A stretch of DNA of 64,000 bases, from assembly GCA_963814745.1 (NCBI GenBank), contig CAWFEA010000004.1:620001-684000 (forward strand), in the 5' to 3' direction. Every line of letters starts with the position of its first letter. The stretch's first letter is position 1. This DNA is from CAWBRT01 sp963814745 (GTDB lineage Bacteria > Acidobacteriota > Terriglobia > Terriglobales > Acidobacteriaceae). A program made the translations under genes and the position numbers. Below the pieces are notes generated by a model. That model searched no databases. It was not told the DNA's origin and was given only the letters and a program-made list of their open reading frames with translations. Of the stretch, positions 9,323-18,498 are shown piece by piece.

Positions 9323-10207
9323 TCAAATCCGGTAGACTCGCGCCGCCGTCTTCCAGAAGATGTTCGCCTCATGAGCGTCGCCGTGCTTGGCCACGGCATC
9401 GCGATGTGCTTTCAGGAGCGCGGAATACCTGGTCCATAGCTTCTCGATGGGAAAATTCGATCCAAACATCAGGCGCTCGCTGCCGAAGATCGTAATCGCG
9501 TTGTCAACGATGTAGGCGATCAAGGCGGGATCGTTGCGGTGGACGAAAGTGCCGAAGGCAGAAAGCTTGGAGTAAAGGTTCGGCATGGCAGCGAGGCGGC
9601 GAAGACCCGAGAGCCAAGCTTCAGTCGTTTCTGGCGAGAGATCGGTCAACATGCCCGCGTGTTGCAGGATGAAGTCGGTCTCGGGATTTTCCTCGACCAG
9701 GCGCGCGCCGTCGCCCATCTGTCCCGGGAAAATCTGCAGGTCGAAGGAAAAGCCGTAATCCTTCAGGCGTCCGACATTCTTCCGGACCCTGGGATCAAGG
9801 ACCTGATCGGCCGAGGGCGCAAAACGGTATTGCGGCGTCTCATGCCAATGAAGCTGCATACGGATGCCGCGAACCAAGCGATAGCCTTTCAGCCGATCGA
9901 GCTGCGGGCGGACGTCGTCAACCGTCATATCGGCATAGCCGACAATCGCATGCGGCCAACCGGTTTCCTCGGCCGTCTTCTGGACCCAGGCGACCTCATC
10001 GTCGAAGCGGTCTCGCGCCCAGTTGGCCTGGACATAGACCGCCTTCTCGACCCCGGAGCCCGCCACATCGGCCAGGAACTCCGCCATGGCGTAGTCGCGA
10101 CGCAGAGCCTCATAGGGACCGAAGATGCGCGGCACCATCGGCCCGCTGAGCCAGGGCAGGTCCTGCTGCCGCCAGATATGAAAATGGGAGTCGATGACCT
10201 TCTGCAT
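9323..10207 (-). CDS. Amidohydrolase 2 family TIM-barrel hydrolase / decarboxylase / lactonase
   Basis: A 294-residue protein starting MQKVIDSHFHIW, the metal-binding HxH-type strand 1 motif of the amidohydrolase_2 family. Later segments QLHWHE, ILQHAG and MFGSNFPIE give the other expected His and Asp ligands of the barrel. The open frame continues upstream to 10444, but the added residues do not look like the family, so the ATG at 10207 is preferred. Related enzymes act as 2-pyrone or sugar-lactone hydrolases or decarboxylases. It closes the catabolic cluster on the opposite strand. Confidence 0.85.
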   Translation of the reverse strand: MQKVIDSHFHIWRQQDLPWLSGPMVPRIFGPYEALRRDYAMAEFLADVAGSGVEKAVYVQANWARDRFDDEVAWVQKTAEETGWPHAIVGYADMTVDDVRPQLDRLKGYRLVRGIRMQLHWHETPQYRFAPSADQVLDPRVRKNVGRLKDYGFSFDLQIFPGQMGDGARLVEENPETDFILQHAGMLTDLSPETTEAWLSGLRRLAAMPNLYSKLSAFGTFVHRNDPALIAYIVDNAITIFGSERLMFGSNFPIEKLWTRYSALLKAHRDAVAKHGDAHEANIFWKTAARVYRI

Positions 10208-10463
10208 GAATTTACCTTCCGTCCAGACCCCGGGCGCGCTGCGCGCGCTTCCCTGGTGGCTGACGCGCCACCAACTTACCTCGTGGGCGGCAGACGTCAA
10301 GACCTCGCGTCGCCCTGAGCCGCCCTGCGGGCGAACGGGCGGGAGCCCATCCCGAGTGTAATAGCCCCGTGCTCGAGTGGAGTCTTCAGACTCAACGCGC
10401 GCCGAAACCAAGTCGTTGTGAACATACATATTTGTGACATACAACCGGGTAAAACGCTTAGCC

Positions 10464-10492
10464 TTGACAAAATATTACATTAGAAATAGTGT
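10464..10492 (+). promoter_or_regulatory. Predicted promoter of the Fur-like gene
   Basis: TTGACA at 10464-10469 matches the -35 consensus exactly and is followed after 17 bases by TAGTGT at 10487-10492. The expected transcript start falls within a few bases of the ATG at 10502, and no ribosome site is visible, so the mRNA is probably leaderless. Confidence 0.55.
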
Positions 10493-10494
10493 AA
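10475..10494. promoter_or_regulatory. PerR/Fur-box-like operator
   Basis: TTACATTA and TAGTGTAA are separated by four bases and match at seven of eight positions as an inverted repeat. The site covers the promoter spacer and -10 of the Fur-family gene, as expected for autorepression. It resembles PerR boxes in being AT-rich with a TTA/TAA-type outer end. Confidence 0.55.
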
Positions 10495-10501
10495 ATCACG
10501 T

Positions 10502-10975
10502 ATGGATGCCGAGGCGATTACACGTTGCCTGGAGGGCAGTGGGTTGAGGTGCACTCCGCAGCGCTACGGCGTGATGGCGTTCTTGATGGCACACCCCGGG
10601 CATCCCACGGCCGCGGAAATCTTCGCCGCCGTGAACCGCCTGGATCCACGCTCTTCACGGGCCACGACTTACAACAATCTGCGGGACTTGGTGCAGGCGG
10701 GTTTAGTGCGTGAAGTGGCCGTCGAGGGCCGCGCCGCGCGCTTCGAGGCGAAACGATTACGGCATCACCACTTCATCTGCGATCGCTGCGGCAATGTCGA
10801 GGACATGGAGTGGTATGACGTGCCCGGACCTGCTTCGGGCGCCCTCGGTAAGCGGATGGTTCGCGAATGCGAACTCATTATCCGGGGGCTCTGCACGAAG
10901 TGCGCTCCGCGGCGCGCTTCCCAGAAAGACGCCCCGCGGCAAGCGCGGCCGTCGGCGAGCGCGCGAATGACGTAG
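10502..10975 (+). CDS. Fur-family metalloregulator, PerR-like
   Basis: A 157-residue DNA-binding regulator. The winged helix contains LRCTPQRYGVMAFL and ATTYNNLRDLVQAGLV. The dimer domain has HHHFICDRCG and a second CTKC pair, the structural four-Cys zinc site of Fur/PerR proteins. Fur-family members next to katG commonly sense peroxide through metal-catalysed oxidation of a His; that role fits the katG gene 115 bp downstream. The C-terminus is Arg/Pro/Ala-rich and longer than usual. The gene may be leaderless. Confidence 0.88.
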   Translation: MDAEAITRCLEGSGLRCTPQRYGVMAFLMAHPGHPTAAEIFAAVNRLDPRSSRATTYNNLRDLVQAGLVREVAVEGRAARFEAKRLRHHHFICDRCGNVEDMEWYDVPGPASGALGKRMVRECELIIRGLCTKCAPRRASQKDAPRQARPSASARMT

Positions 10976-11058
10976 TCAGCATGGGTCTGTAGTTTGTCAC
11001 CGTTTATTTGACTAATTCGAAGGCGGATGAATTCTTGGATAAAAATCTCACTCTAGCT

Positions 11059-11074
11059 GGGGACGAATGTCCCC
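11059..11074 (+). promoter_or_regulatory. Small hairpin just upstream of the katG ribosome site
   Basis: GGGGAC at 11059-11064 pairs perfectly with GTCCCC at 11069-11074 over a four-base loop. It lies six bases before AAGGAG, the katG ribosome site, and could stabilise the mRNA or alter initiation. No protein-binding role can be shown from sequence. Confidence 0.4.
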
Positions 11075-11090
11075 TAGGTAAGGAGCAAAC

Positions 11091-13289
11091 ATGGCAACCG
11101 AATCCAAATGCCCGGTAACGGGCGGCGCTCGCAGACAAACGGCGGCTGGGGCCGCGACCAATGCGGACTGGTGGCCGAATCAGCTGAACCTGAAGATCCT
11201 TCACCAGCACTCCTCTCTGTCCGATCCTATGGATAAGGAGTTCAACTACGCTAAGGAGTTCAAGAGCCTCGACCTGAATGCCGTGACCAAGGACCTGCAT
11301 GCCTTGATGACAACGTCGCAGGACTGGTGGCCGGCCGACTTTGGTCACTATGGGGCGCTTTTCATTCGGATGGCGTGGCACAGCGCAGGCACGTACCGCA
11401 TCAGCGACGGCCGCGGCGGAGCCGGCACTGGCAACCAACGTTTTCCGCCCCTCAATAGCTGGCCGGACAATGTGAACCTCGATAAGGCACGCCGGTTGCT
11501 CTGGCCGATCAAGCAGAAGTATGGCCGAAAGATATCCTGGGCCGACCTCATGATTCTCGCCGGTAACGTCGCGTTGGAGTCGATGGGGTTCAAGACCTTC
11601 GGTTTCGGCGGCGGGCGCGAGGACGTCTGGGAGCCCGAAGAGGAAATCTACTGGGGGCCTGAAGGCAAGTGGCTGGCGGACGAGCGCTACAGCGGCGATC
11701 GTCGAGCTCGAGAATCCTCTCGGCGCGGTTCAGATGGGCTTGATTTACGTGAATCCGGAAGGACCCAACGGGAATCCGGATCCCATCGCCGCGGCACGGG
11801 ACATCCGGGAGACCTTCGCCCGCATGGCGATGAACGACGAGGAGACAGTGGCGTTGATTGCCGGCGGCCACACCTTCGGCAAGACCCACGGCGCCGGCGA
11901 TGCGGCACTGGTGGGTCCAGAGCCGGAAGCGGCCAGCATCGAGGAGCAGGGCCTCGGCTGGAAGAGCAAATTCGGCACGGGCAAAGGCGGGGACGCGATC
12001 GGCAGCGGCCTGGAAGTCACCTGGACGACGACGCCTACGAAGTGGAGCAACAACTTCTTCGCGAACTTGTTCGGCTACGAATGGGAGCTGACCAAGAGCC
12101 CGGCCGGCGCGCATCAGTGGAGACCGAAGAATGGCGCTGGCGCCGGTACGGTGCCGGATGCGCACGATCCATCCAAGCGTCACGCCCCATCTATGCTGAC
12201 CACAGACCTCTCCTTGCGGTTCGACCCGGCTTACGAAAAAATTTCACGGCGCTTCTACGAGCATCCGCAGGAGTTCGCAGACGCGTTCGCCAAGGCGTGG
12301 TTCAAGCTGACGCACCGCGACATGGGGCCAATCTCCCGCTACCTGGGCCCGCTCGTTCCGAAGGAGCCCCAGCTGTGGCAGGACCCGGTTCCGGCAGTGG
12401 ATCATAAACTGATCGGGGAGCAGGACATTGCTGCTCTGAAGGCCAAGATTCTCGCATCCGGACTGTCGATCTCCCAACTGGTGACGACTGCCTGGGCTTC
12501 GGCGGCGACCTTCCGCGGCTCCGACAAGCGCGGTGGGGCCAACGGGGCGCGCATTCGTCTGGCGCCGCAAAAGGATTGGGAAGTGAACCAGCCGGCCGAA
12601 CTGGCGAAGGTTCTGCAGAAGCTGGAGGCGATCCAAAAGGAGTTCAACAGATCGCAGTCCAACGGGCAAAGAAGGTCTCGCTCGCTGACCTGATCGTTCT
12701 GGGCGGCTGCGCGGCCGTGGAGGAAGCCGCGAAAAAGGCCGGCTGCAACGTGAAGGTTCCTTTCTCGCCGGGGCGCACGGATGCTTCGCAGAAGCAGACC
12801 GATGTGCACTCCTTCGCCGTACTGGAGCCGACCGCGGACGGATTCCGCAACTACCTCCGGAATGGAGACCCAAGATCGGCGGAGGAGCGGCTGGTGGATC
12901 GGGCGCAGTTGCTGAAGCTGACTGCTCCCGAGATGACGGTTCTCATCGGTGGCATGCGCGCCCTGAATGCTAACTTCGGGCAGTCCAAACACGGCGTCTT
13001 CACCAACCGGCCCGAGACGCTGACGAATGATTTCTTCGTCAACCTGCTCGACATGAATACGAAGTGGCAGCCCTCCTCGACATCGGAAGGCGTGTATGAG
13101 GGGCGCGATCGCGCGACGGGCGAACTCAAGTGGACCGGCACCCGTGTCGACCTTATCTTCGGTTCAAACTCCCAGCTCCGGGCAATCGCGGAAGTCTATG
13201 CATGTGACGACTCGAAGGAGGAGTTTGTGAAAGACTTCGTGGCGGCATGGAACAAGGTGATGAACCTTGATCGCTACGACCTTGCCTGA
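11091..13289 (+). pseudogene. katG: Catalase-peroxidase katG with two frameshifts
   Basis: The three reading frames together give a full-length bifunctional catalase-peroxidase (about 733 codons). Seen are the distal haem triad in IRMAWHSAGTYR (Arg93, Trp96, His97), the Tyr of QMGLIYVNPEG and Met of RMAMNDEE that would form the Met-Tyr-Trp adduct, and the proximal His in GGHTFGKTHG. One extra base near 11703 shifts the frame between YSGDR and ELENP. A second indel near 12660-12667 shifts it again before KKVSLADLIVL. Everything else is well conserved, so this is either a very recent pseudogene or has assembly errors. AAGGAG precedes the ATG. Confidence 0.85.
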
Positions 13290-13580
13290 GCTCGGCGGAA
13301 GAGAGAGCTGTCCACTCGGTGCTAACCGCCGTTCCTTTTGTTGGGATCGGCAAAACTGAAGATCGTCGCTTCCTGGTTCGCGCGGGCCGGTTTTGGGCTC
13401 GCGCGGGCCGGGTCGTGCCTTCTCTGATTCTGCTCTGGATTGTTGGCCTGATAATGACCATGCTTGCTTTTCCTAAGGCTTGTGTTACCTTTCGAAAGTG
13501 ATTTCCACGTACCCGCACAAGAACCATCGAATTTGGCTGTGACTTATGTGGTTTAGATTTGCTAAACATCAGGAGGTCTC
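13290..13580. other. Intergenic region between katG and the esterase gene
   Basis: About 290 bp with no supported gene. It contains two nearby copies of a GCGCGGGCCGG-type stretch (13380-13412). AGGAGG at 13571-13576 is the ribosome site of the next gene. Confidence 0.4.
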
Positions 13581-14624
13581 ATGTCCAAATATTTTCGCTT
13601 CGTTCAGATTACCGTTGTGATGATGTTGGCCGCAGCTACCGCTTTGTCGGCAGCGGCGCAGAGTAAGTCGGCGCCGCTGAAGCTGGAAAAGGAAGGCAGT
13701 TTCTTTGTCGGCGGGCGCGACGTGCAGTCGGACACGCTCTCTCTCGATCCCCGATACGCGGCCTCCGGCACCATCACGATCGATCAGGTGTACGTGCATT
13801 ACCAAGTGCCCGCCAAGGCCAAGCGGCATTACCCGCTTACCCTCATTCACGGTTGCTGCCTGACCGGTAAGACCTGGGAAACCACGCCTGATGGACGGAT
13901 GGGCTGGGACGAATACTTTGCTCGCAAGGATTTCCCGGTTTACGTTGTTGACCAGGCATGGCGCGGCCGCTCGGCCGGCAGCCCGGCCGCAATCAATGCG
14001 GTGAAGGCGAACAAGGCGCCGCTCGACCAACTTCCTGGCGTGTTCTCGGCAGGGCACGAAGGCGCTTGGGCGATCTTCCGCTTCGGTCCCGAATATCCGA
14101 AAGTGTTCCCCGGCATGCAATTCCCGCTGGAGGCGCAGAAGGAATTCTGGAAGCAGATGGTGCCAGACTGGTCAATCACTTTGCCGACCCCCAACACGAC
14201 GGTTCCGGCACTCTCCGAACTGGCGCAAAAAATTGATGGCACTGTGCTAATCAGCCATTCGCAGTCTGGCATTTATCCGTTTCAAGCAGCGGTGCTCAGC
14301 ACCAAGGGCGTGGCCGGAATCATAGCCATCGAACCCGCCGCCTGCCCAGCCGCTACCGATGATATGAAGCCGTTCAAAGGCATGCCCATTCTGGTGCTGT
14401 TCGGCGACTATGTTGACCAATCGCCTCGCTGGGCGCCGCGTTTGAAACTCTGCCGCGCGTTTGTGCAGGCAGCCAACGCCGCCGGAGGCAAGGCGGAGTT
14501 GACGTTGCTGCCCGATATTGGGATTCACGGCAACTCCCACATGCTGATGCAGGATAAGAACAGCCTGGAGATCGCCAACTGGCTGGTTGATTGGATTAAT
14601 CATCACGTCGGGCAGAAGCCATAA
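13581..14624 (+). CDS. Secreted alpha/beta-hydrolase, esterase-713-like
   Basis: A 347-residue hydrolase with a signal peptide (residues 1-25, ending LSAAAQ). The oxyanion region LTLIHGCCLTGKTWE has adjacent cysteines, a feature of the esterase 713 group in which they form a rare vicinal disulphide. The nucleophile elbow is SHSQSG near residue 230, the acid is likely in LFGDYVDQ, and the His is in GIHGNSHM. It should act in the periplasm or outside the cell on an ester whose identity is unknown. AGGAGG lies 5 bases before the ATG. It stands alone between katG and the TolC-like gene. Confidence 0.85.
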   Translation: MSKYFRFVQITVVMMLAAATALSAAAQSKSAPLKLEKEGSFFVGGRDVQSDTLSLDPRYAASGTITIDQVYVHYQVPAKAKRHYPLTLIHGCCLTGKTWETTPDGRMGWDEYFARKDFPVYVVDQAWRGRSAGSPAAINAVKANKAPLDQLPGVFSAGHEGAWAIFRFGPEYPKVFPGMQFPLEAQKEFWKQMVPDWSITLPTPNTTVPALSELAQKIDGTVLISHSQSGIYPFQAAVLSTKGVAGIIAIEPAACPAATDDMKPFKGMPILVLFGDYVDQSPRWAPRLKLCRAFVQAANAAGGKAELTLLPDIGIHGNSHMLMQDKNSLEIANWLVDWINHHVGQKP

Positions 14625-14628
14625 GGGC

Positions 14629-14645
14629 TGGCGTGGCCACGCCTT
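14629..14645. terminator. Possible terminator hairpin downstream of the esterase
   Basis: GGCGTGG pairs with CCACGCC as a perfect palindrome directly after the esterase stop and is followed by TT. The T-run is too short for a confident intrinsic terminator. It lies between convergent genes. Confidence 0.3.
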
Positions 14646-14816
14646 CCGCGCTAACGCGCTAGATCAGGCTGCGGAAGAATACATCGCTATCGGTGACTGG
14701 CGTATAAGTTCGGCGCGAGCGGCTGAATGCCGAAACCGACAAAGGGTGTTCTTGCGCGGCCTATCCGGCCGCTGTTCCGGAAGGCCATACCGGCGAGCGG
14801 TGTCATGATCCGGCTT

Positions 14817-16832
14817 TTAGTTGGCCTTGGGTTCGGGGGCGACGGGCGGCACGGCATCAGGCAGTTGGTTGCGGATGGCGTTGTCGAACTGGATGTTGTG
14901 CGACTCCAGCAGCGTACCGATGGCGCGTTCAAGCGAAACGCGGGACTTGATGTATGTGCTGCGGGCCACCACTTCGGTGGAGCGCGCCTGCGCCAAGTAG
15001 CCCTCATCCTGCACGATCATGAAATTAGTCGAGGCTCCCACCGACAGCTTTTGCATTTCGGCATCGAGCAGCTGTTCCTGGAACTGGCGGCTGCGGACGG
15101 CGGCGACATAGGCCGAGCGCGAGACCTGGAGCGCGGTGTAGGTGTTGTTGATTTCGTCGCGGACCTGGTTTTCCAGTTGTTGCAGGCGGCCCTGCATCTG
15201 CCGGAGCTGAATCTCGTCGCGCACGGCGTCGGCCTGGGCGACGCGGTTGCGGAATGGAACGTTGAGCTGGTAGCCGCCTTCGTAGAGGTGGCTTTCTTTG
15301 CCGGCGGCTATCGAGGTCGACGGCACGGCCGGGGCGACCTTGAGGGTGGAGCTGCTGCCGATGTTGGCGAGAGTCGTGGCCGCGCCGATCAAATCGATTT
15401 CCGGACTGACCGCGTTGCGCGAGGCTTTGACCGTGATTTCGGTGTTTTTGACCTGCAAGGCGGCCTGGGCCAGATCAGCGCGATTGGTCAAGCCCTGCTG
15501 CGTCAGCTCAGCCAGTGCGGGAGTGTTGTCGGGTTCCGGAACGATGATGATATCGGTGGGCACGATGCGCACGGCGGCGAGCGCGGCGTGGCCAGCCCCG
15601 TTGCGTGAAATGACGCTCTTAAGGACGGCCTCCTGTTGCACGACGAGTCCTTGCGCGCGCGTCAGATCGAGTTCGATCGAGGAGACCAGGGCTTGCACGC
15701 GCGTCAGCTCAAGCGGGGCGAGCGTGCCGACCTCGACCTGGATTTCGTCGTCCCGGTAGAGTTGGCGGGCCGCGGCCAGCGTCTCCTGCTTTACCGTCAC
15801 ATCCTCGTTCAAGCCCACCAGATCGTAATAGAGGCGGCTAACCCCGAAAATGAGATCGCTGAGCTGCTGACGAAAAACCAGCCTCGATACCTTGAGGTTG
15901 TTTGCCGCGATGAGGATGTAGCGGCGATTGAGATCGACTCCCCCGCCTCGCAACAACGGCTGCATCACGCTGCCGACGACGTTGGGGTGGCGAAAGGGAT
16001 CGGGGCTGGAGTCTAAATAGTTGAGCAGGTCGATGGCGTTGTTGGAACCGACGAGGAACTGCGCGCCCGTGCTGATGCCCTGCTGCAAGGTGAGATTGCC
16101 GAAGGCGTTGTTGGTGCCGATGTTCTTGACCGGCGAAGCAAAACCGGATTGCAGATGCATCCAGGCCAACTGCCCCACCAGTAACGGATCATAGAAAGGC
16201 AGGGGCGGACCCGGCGAGAACGTGCTGGCGCCCTGGAGCGAAAGATTCGTGCTGGCTTCGGTGAGCTGATTGACATCGAAGACATTGGCGACGCTGGAGG
16301 CAGTGGGACTGACCGAACTGGTACTGGCCGCACTGTTGAGCAGAGGGCTGCCCGGCCCGCCGACGCCGACCGGCGACTGCGCGACGGTGAGCGGCAGGCC
16401 GCGCGTTACCCCGCCTCCCCGGGCGCGTATCACATCGGTGTTTGCCATGGCGAGTTGGTAGCGCTGCTGCTCAACATCGAGATTGTTCTCGATTGCCAGC
16501 ACGATGGCATCGTGCAAAGAGAGATAAAGTTTTCCCTGGTGGATCAGGGCGGAGAAGCGAGCGGTGTTGCGCAGAACGAGCGGAGGAACGAAGTGCGGAA
16601 TGTAGGCGCCGAGGAAAGCGTGCTGGCCTAATCCCTGGGCGGATTCGGCGGCGGGAGTGGCGGTGGACTCTTCCGCGCTCTGCAGGCCGGCGGAGAGCCG
16701 CGGTTCGGCATGGCGCTGCTGGAGCTGGCTTTCCGCTGGTTGCGCGGTTGGTTGCTGCGCGGCTGCGAGGGACGGCAGGGCCGCGCAAAGCAGCAAAAAC
16801 GCCGGAGGCAACACATATGAAACTGTTCTCAT
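14817..16832 (-). CDS. TolC-family outer-membrane efflux / export channel
   Basis: A 671-residue outer-membrane factor. The chosen ATG at 16832 gives a clean signal peptide (MRTVSYVLPPAFLLLC to AAAQ); the open frame extends further upstream without family character. The N-terminal ~150 residues after the signal are Gln/Ala-rich. Long amphipathic helices with the OEP pattern follow: LYLSLHDAIVLAIENNLDVEQ and the second repeat ending GTLLESHN. It is longer than TolC (about 470 mature residues), as in many acidobacterial members. No inner-membrane partner is adjacent, so the transported substrate is unknown. Confidence 0.85.
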   Translation of the reverse strand: MRTVSYVLPPAFLLLCAALPSLAAAQQPTAQPAESQLQQRHAEPRLSAGLQSAEESTATPAAESAQGLGQHAFLGAYIPHFVPPLVLRNTARFSALIHQGKLYLSLHDAIVLAIENNLDVEQQRYQLAMANTDVIRARGGGVTRGLPLTVAQSPVGVGGPGSPLLNSAASTSSVSPTASSVANVFDVNQLTEASTNLSLQGASTFSPGPPLPFYDPLLVGQLAWMHLQSGFASPVKNIGTNNAFGNLTLQQGISTGAQFLVGSNNAIDLLNYLDSSPDPFRHPNVVGSVMQPLLRGGGVDLNRRYILIAANNLKVSRLVFRQQLSDLIFGVSRLYYDLVGLNEDVTVKQETLAAARQLYRDDEIQVEVGTLAPLELTRVQALVSSIELDLTRAQGLVVQQEAVLKSVISRNGAGHAALAAVRIVPTDIIIVPEPDNTPALAELTQQGLTNRADLAQAALQVKNTEITVKASRNAVSPEIDLIGAATTLANIGSSSTLKVAPAVPSTSIAAGKESHLYEGGYQLNVPFRNRVAQADAVRDEIQLRQMQGRLQQLENQVRDEINNTYTALQVSRSAYVAAVRSRQFQEQLLDAEMQKLSVGASTNFMIVQDEGYLAQARSTEVVARSTYIKSRVSLERAIGTLLESHNIQFDNAIRNQLPDAVPPVAPEPKAN

Positions 16833-16953
16833 CTCGCCTTCTAAAGTCCTTCCCTGAATCTTGTTCTGGACCGCCTCTTTGGGCAGATCCTTCGCTTCAC
16901 CGCCCCAGCTTTTATCAGCCTGGGATTTCCATTTTGCATCTGAGAACGAGCGC

Positions 16954-16995
16954 AGCGTACACATTGCGTAACACTCTGGTCAATGACCGCGGTCA
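16954..16995 (-). promoter_or_regulatory. Predicted tolC-like promoter with adjacent palindromic operator
   Basis: Read on the minus strand, TTGACC (16978-16983) and TACGCT (16954-16959) are spaced by 18 bases. Immediately upstream of the -35 is the perfect 12-bp palindrome TGACCGCGGTCA (16984-16995), a plausible repressor or activator site. The start codon is about 120 bases downstream. Confidence 0.4.
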
Positions 16996-17033
16996 CAATT
17001 CCTTGTTCCATTCGGCCCCATGCGATGAGCGCA

Positions 17034-18485
17034 TCATCCCAGGAGGATCGGCAGTAACACGCCCAGTCCCAACGCGAAAAACCATAAGGCAGGCGCTGGT
17101 GTGCCCACCGGGCGAATGCGTCGCTGTTCGCGCGCCGCCATTCGTGGGTCCAGCAGCAGCCAGCGCGTGTAGCGATGTTCCAGCAGGAGAAACGTAAACG
17201 CTGTTACCGCGCCGTCAATCAAGTGACCCATCAGGGATGGGAGCAAGGCGGAAGCGGCATCGGTGCTCCAGTCGCAAACACCGGTAAGCATCAGCGGAAG
17301 AAGCGTCATCGGCCCCACGTACCACCAGATCATACCGAAAACCCATCCCCAGGCAATCTCGAGCCCAACGCTGGAAGCCTCGTTGCGAAACAACAAGCCG
17401 AAGCTCATGCCAATCAGTGCGCTGACCAACAGGTGAATGAGCAAGCCGCCGAAGGTGGACAGCCGCGTATCCAGGCCGGCAATTGTCGGCAAGACCCCGG
17501 TTGCCAGCATGATCGGGCTGGAAGCGAGTCCGCCCGCTAGCCCGGCCAGAGCCCCCCACTCAAGCGATCGCAGCAGGCGCAGGCCTGGTCCTTCCACTTC
17601 GCGATTCAGCGGGTCAGACTGAATAAACAGTCGCACCCAAACGCGGTCGAAGGTAGCGTAGGCAACGCCCAGAATCAGTCCATAAAGGATGTGACCCACA
17701 AGCGAGCCGAAGACGGCGCTGGCCTGCTCGGCCGACCAGTCCAGCGGTAGTCCAGCCGCGGCTCGCAGCACTGTGAGCGGGCCCATGAACCACCAGAAAA
17801 TTGCGTATCCCAGGCCCCAGCCCATACACGATCCGTAGCCACGCACATCTCGCTGAAAGAGAACTCCGAAGCTGGCGCCGATCAGCAACGCAATCGCGAA
17901 GTGCAAGCTTACGGTTGCGCGGCGGGAGCTGAGCTCTCCGAATCCGGCGAGAAGCGGGTAATACTCTCCAGAAGAATCCCATCTACCGAAAACCAGACCG
18001 CCAAGCGTGCCCGCCAATCCGCCGGCAACTACGGCGCGGCCCCCACTGAATTTCGGCTGTTGCTTTTTGGAATGCGCTTCTCCCCAGATCCCGAGCGTTA
18101 CCCCTACCGGCATTCCGAGGCAGACCAGCAAAGCGACCAGCTCGGGAAATTGCTGGCGAGCATCTTGCAGCATGGCCACGGAATGACCGCGCCCGGAAAG
18201 CAGCCGCAGAATCCCGGCGGGAAACACGAGCCAGGTAAGCAGAGCGAGGGCTAAGCCTCATATCAGTCCGGCTCCAGGACTGGTCGCGCGCTGGGCAAAA
18301 AACAATCCGAACACAAGCCCGAAAATCACCCCGCACAGCACGCCGCGACCCAAGGAGGTCGCCAGCAGCGCACTCTGCACAGCGCCGCCCAGCGCGCCTA
18401 CGCACAGTCCCAGCGCAGGCGCGACCCACCACGAGACACCACCGGTTTCTCCCGGTCGCACGGTCACGGTTCCAGTCTGTGACAT
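17034..18485 (-). pseudogene. Internally duplicated polytopic membrane protein interrupted by an in-frame UGA
   Basis: Two open frames, 18258-18485 (75 residues) and 17034-18227 (397 residues from a GTG), lie in the same frame and are separated by a single TGA at 18258-18260. Reading through gives one protein of about 483 residues. The long part has two similar halves: LIGASFGVLF with GYAIFWWFMGPLTVL, and LIGMSFGLLF with GMIWWYVGPMTLLPL, each followed by a segment of the LVGHILYGLILG type. The stop falls inside a hydrophobic segment, so a CGA or TGG codon was probably mutated. The family is not one I can name; it resembles membrane parts found with acidobacterial NDH-2 proteins. Confidence 0.7.
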
Positions 18486-18498
18486 CGGTTGGCTCCCA

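Noticed and set aside
10208..10444. An N-terminal extension of the amidohydrolase
   Set aside because: The family begins at VIDSHFHIW directly after the ATG at 10207; the extension resembles GC-rich intergenic DNA.
14727..15608. A 293-codon open frame on the plus strand
   Set aside because: It is antisense to the TolC-like gene and rich in Gly/Arg/His without any family motif; the minus-strand protein explains the conservation.
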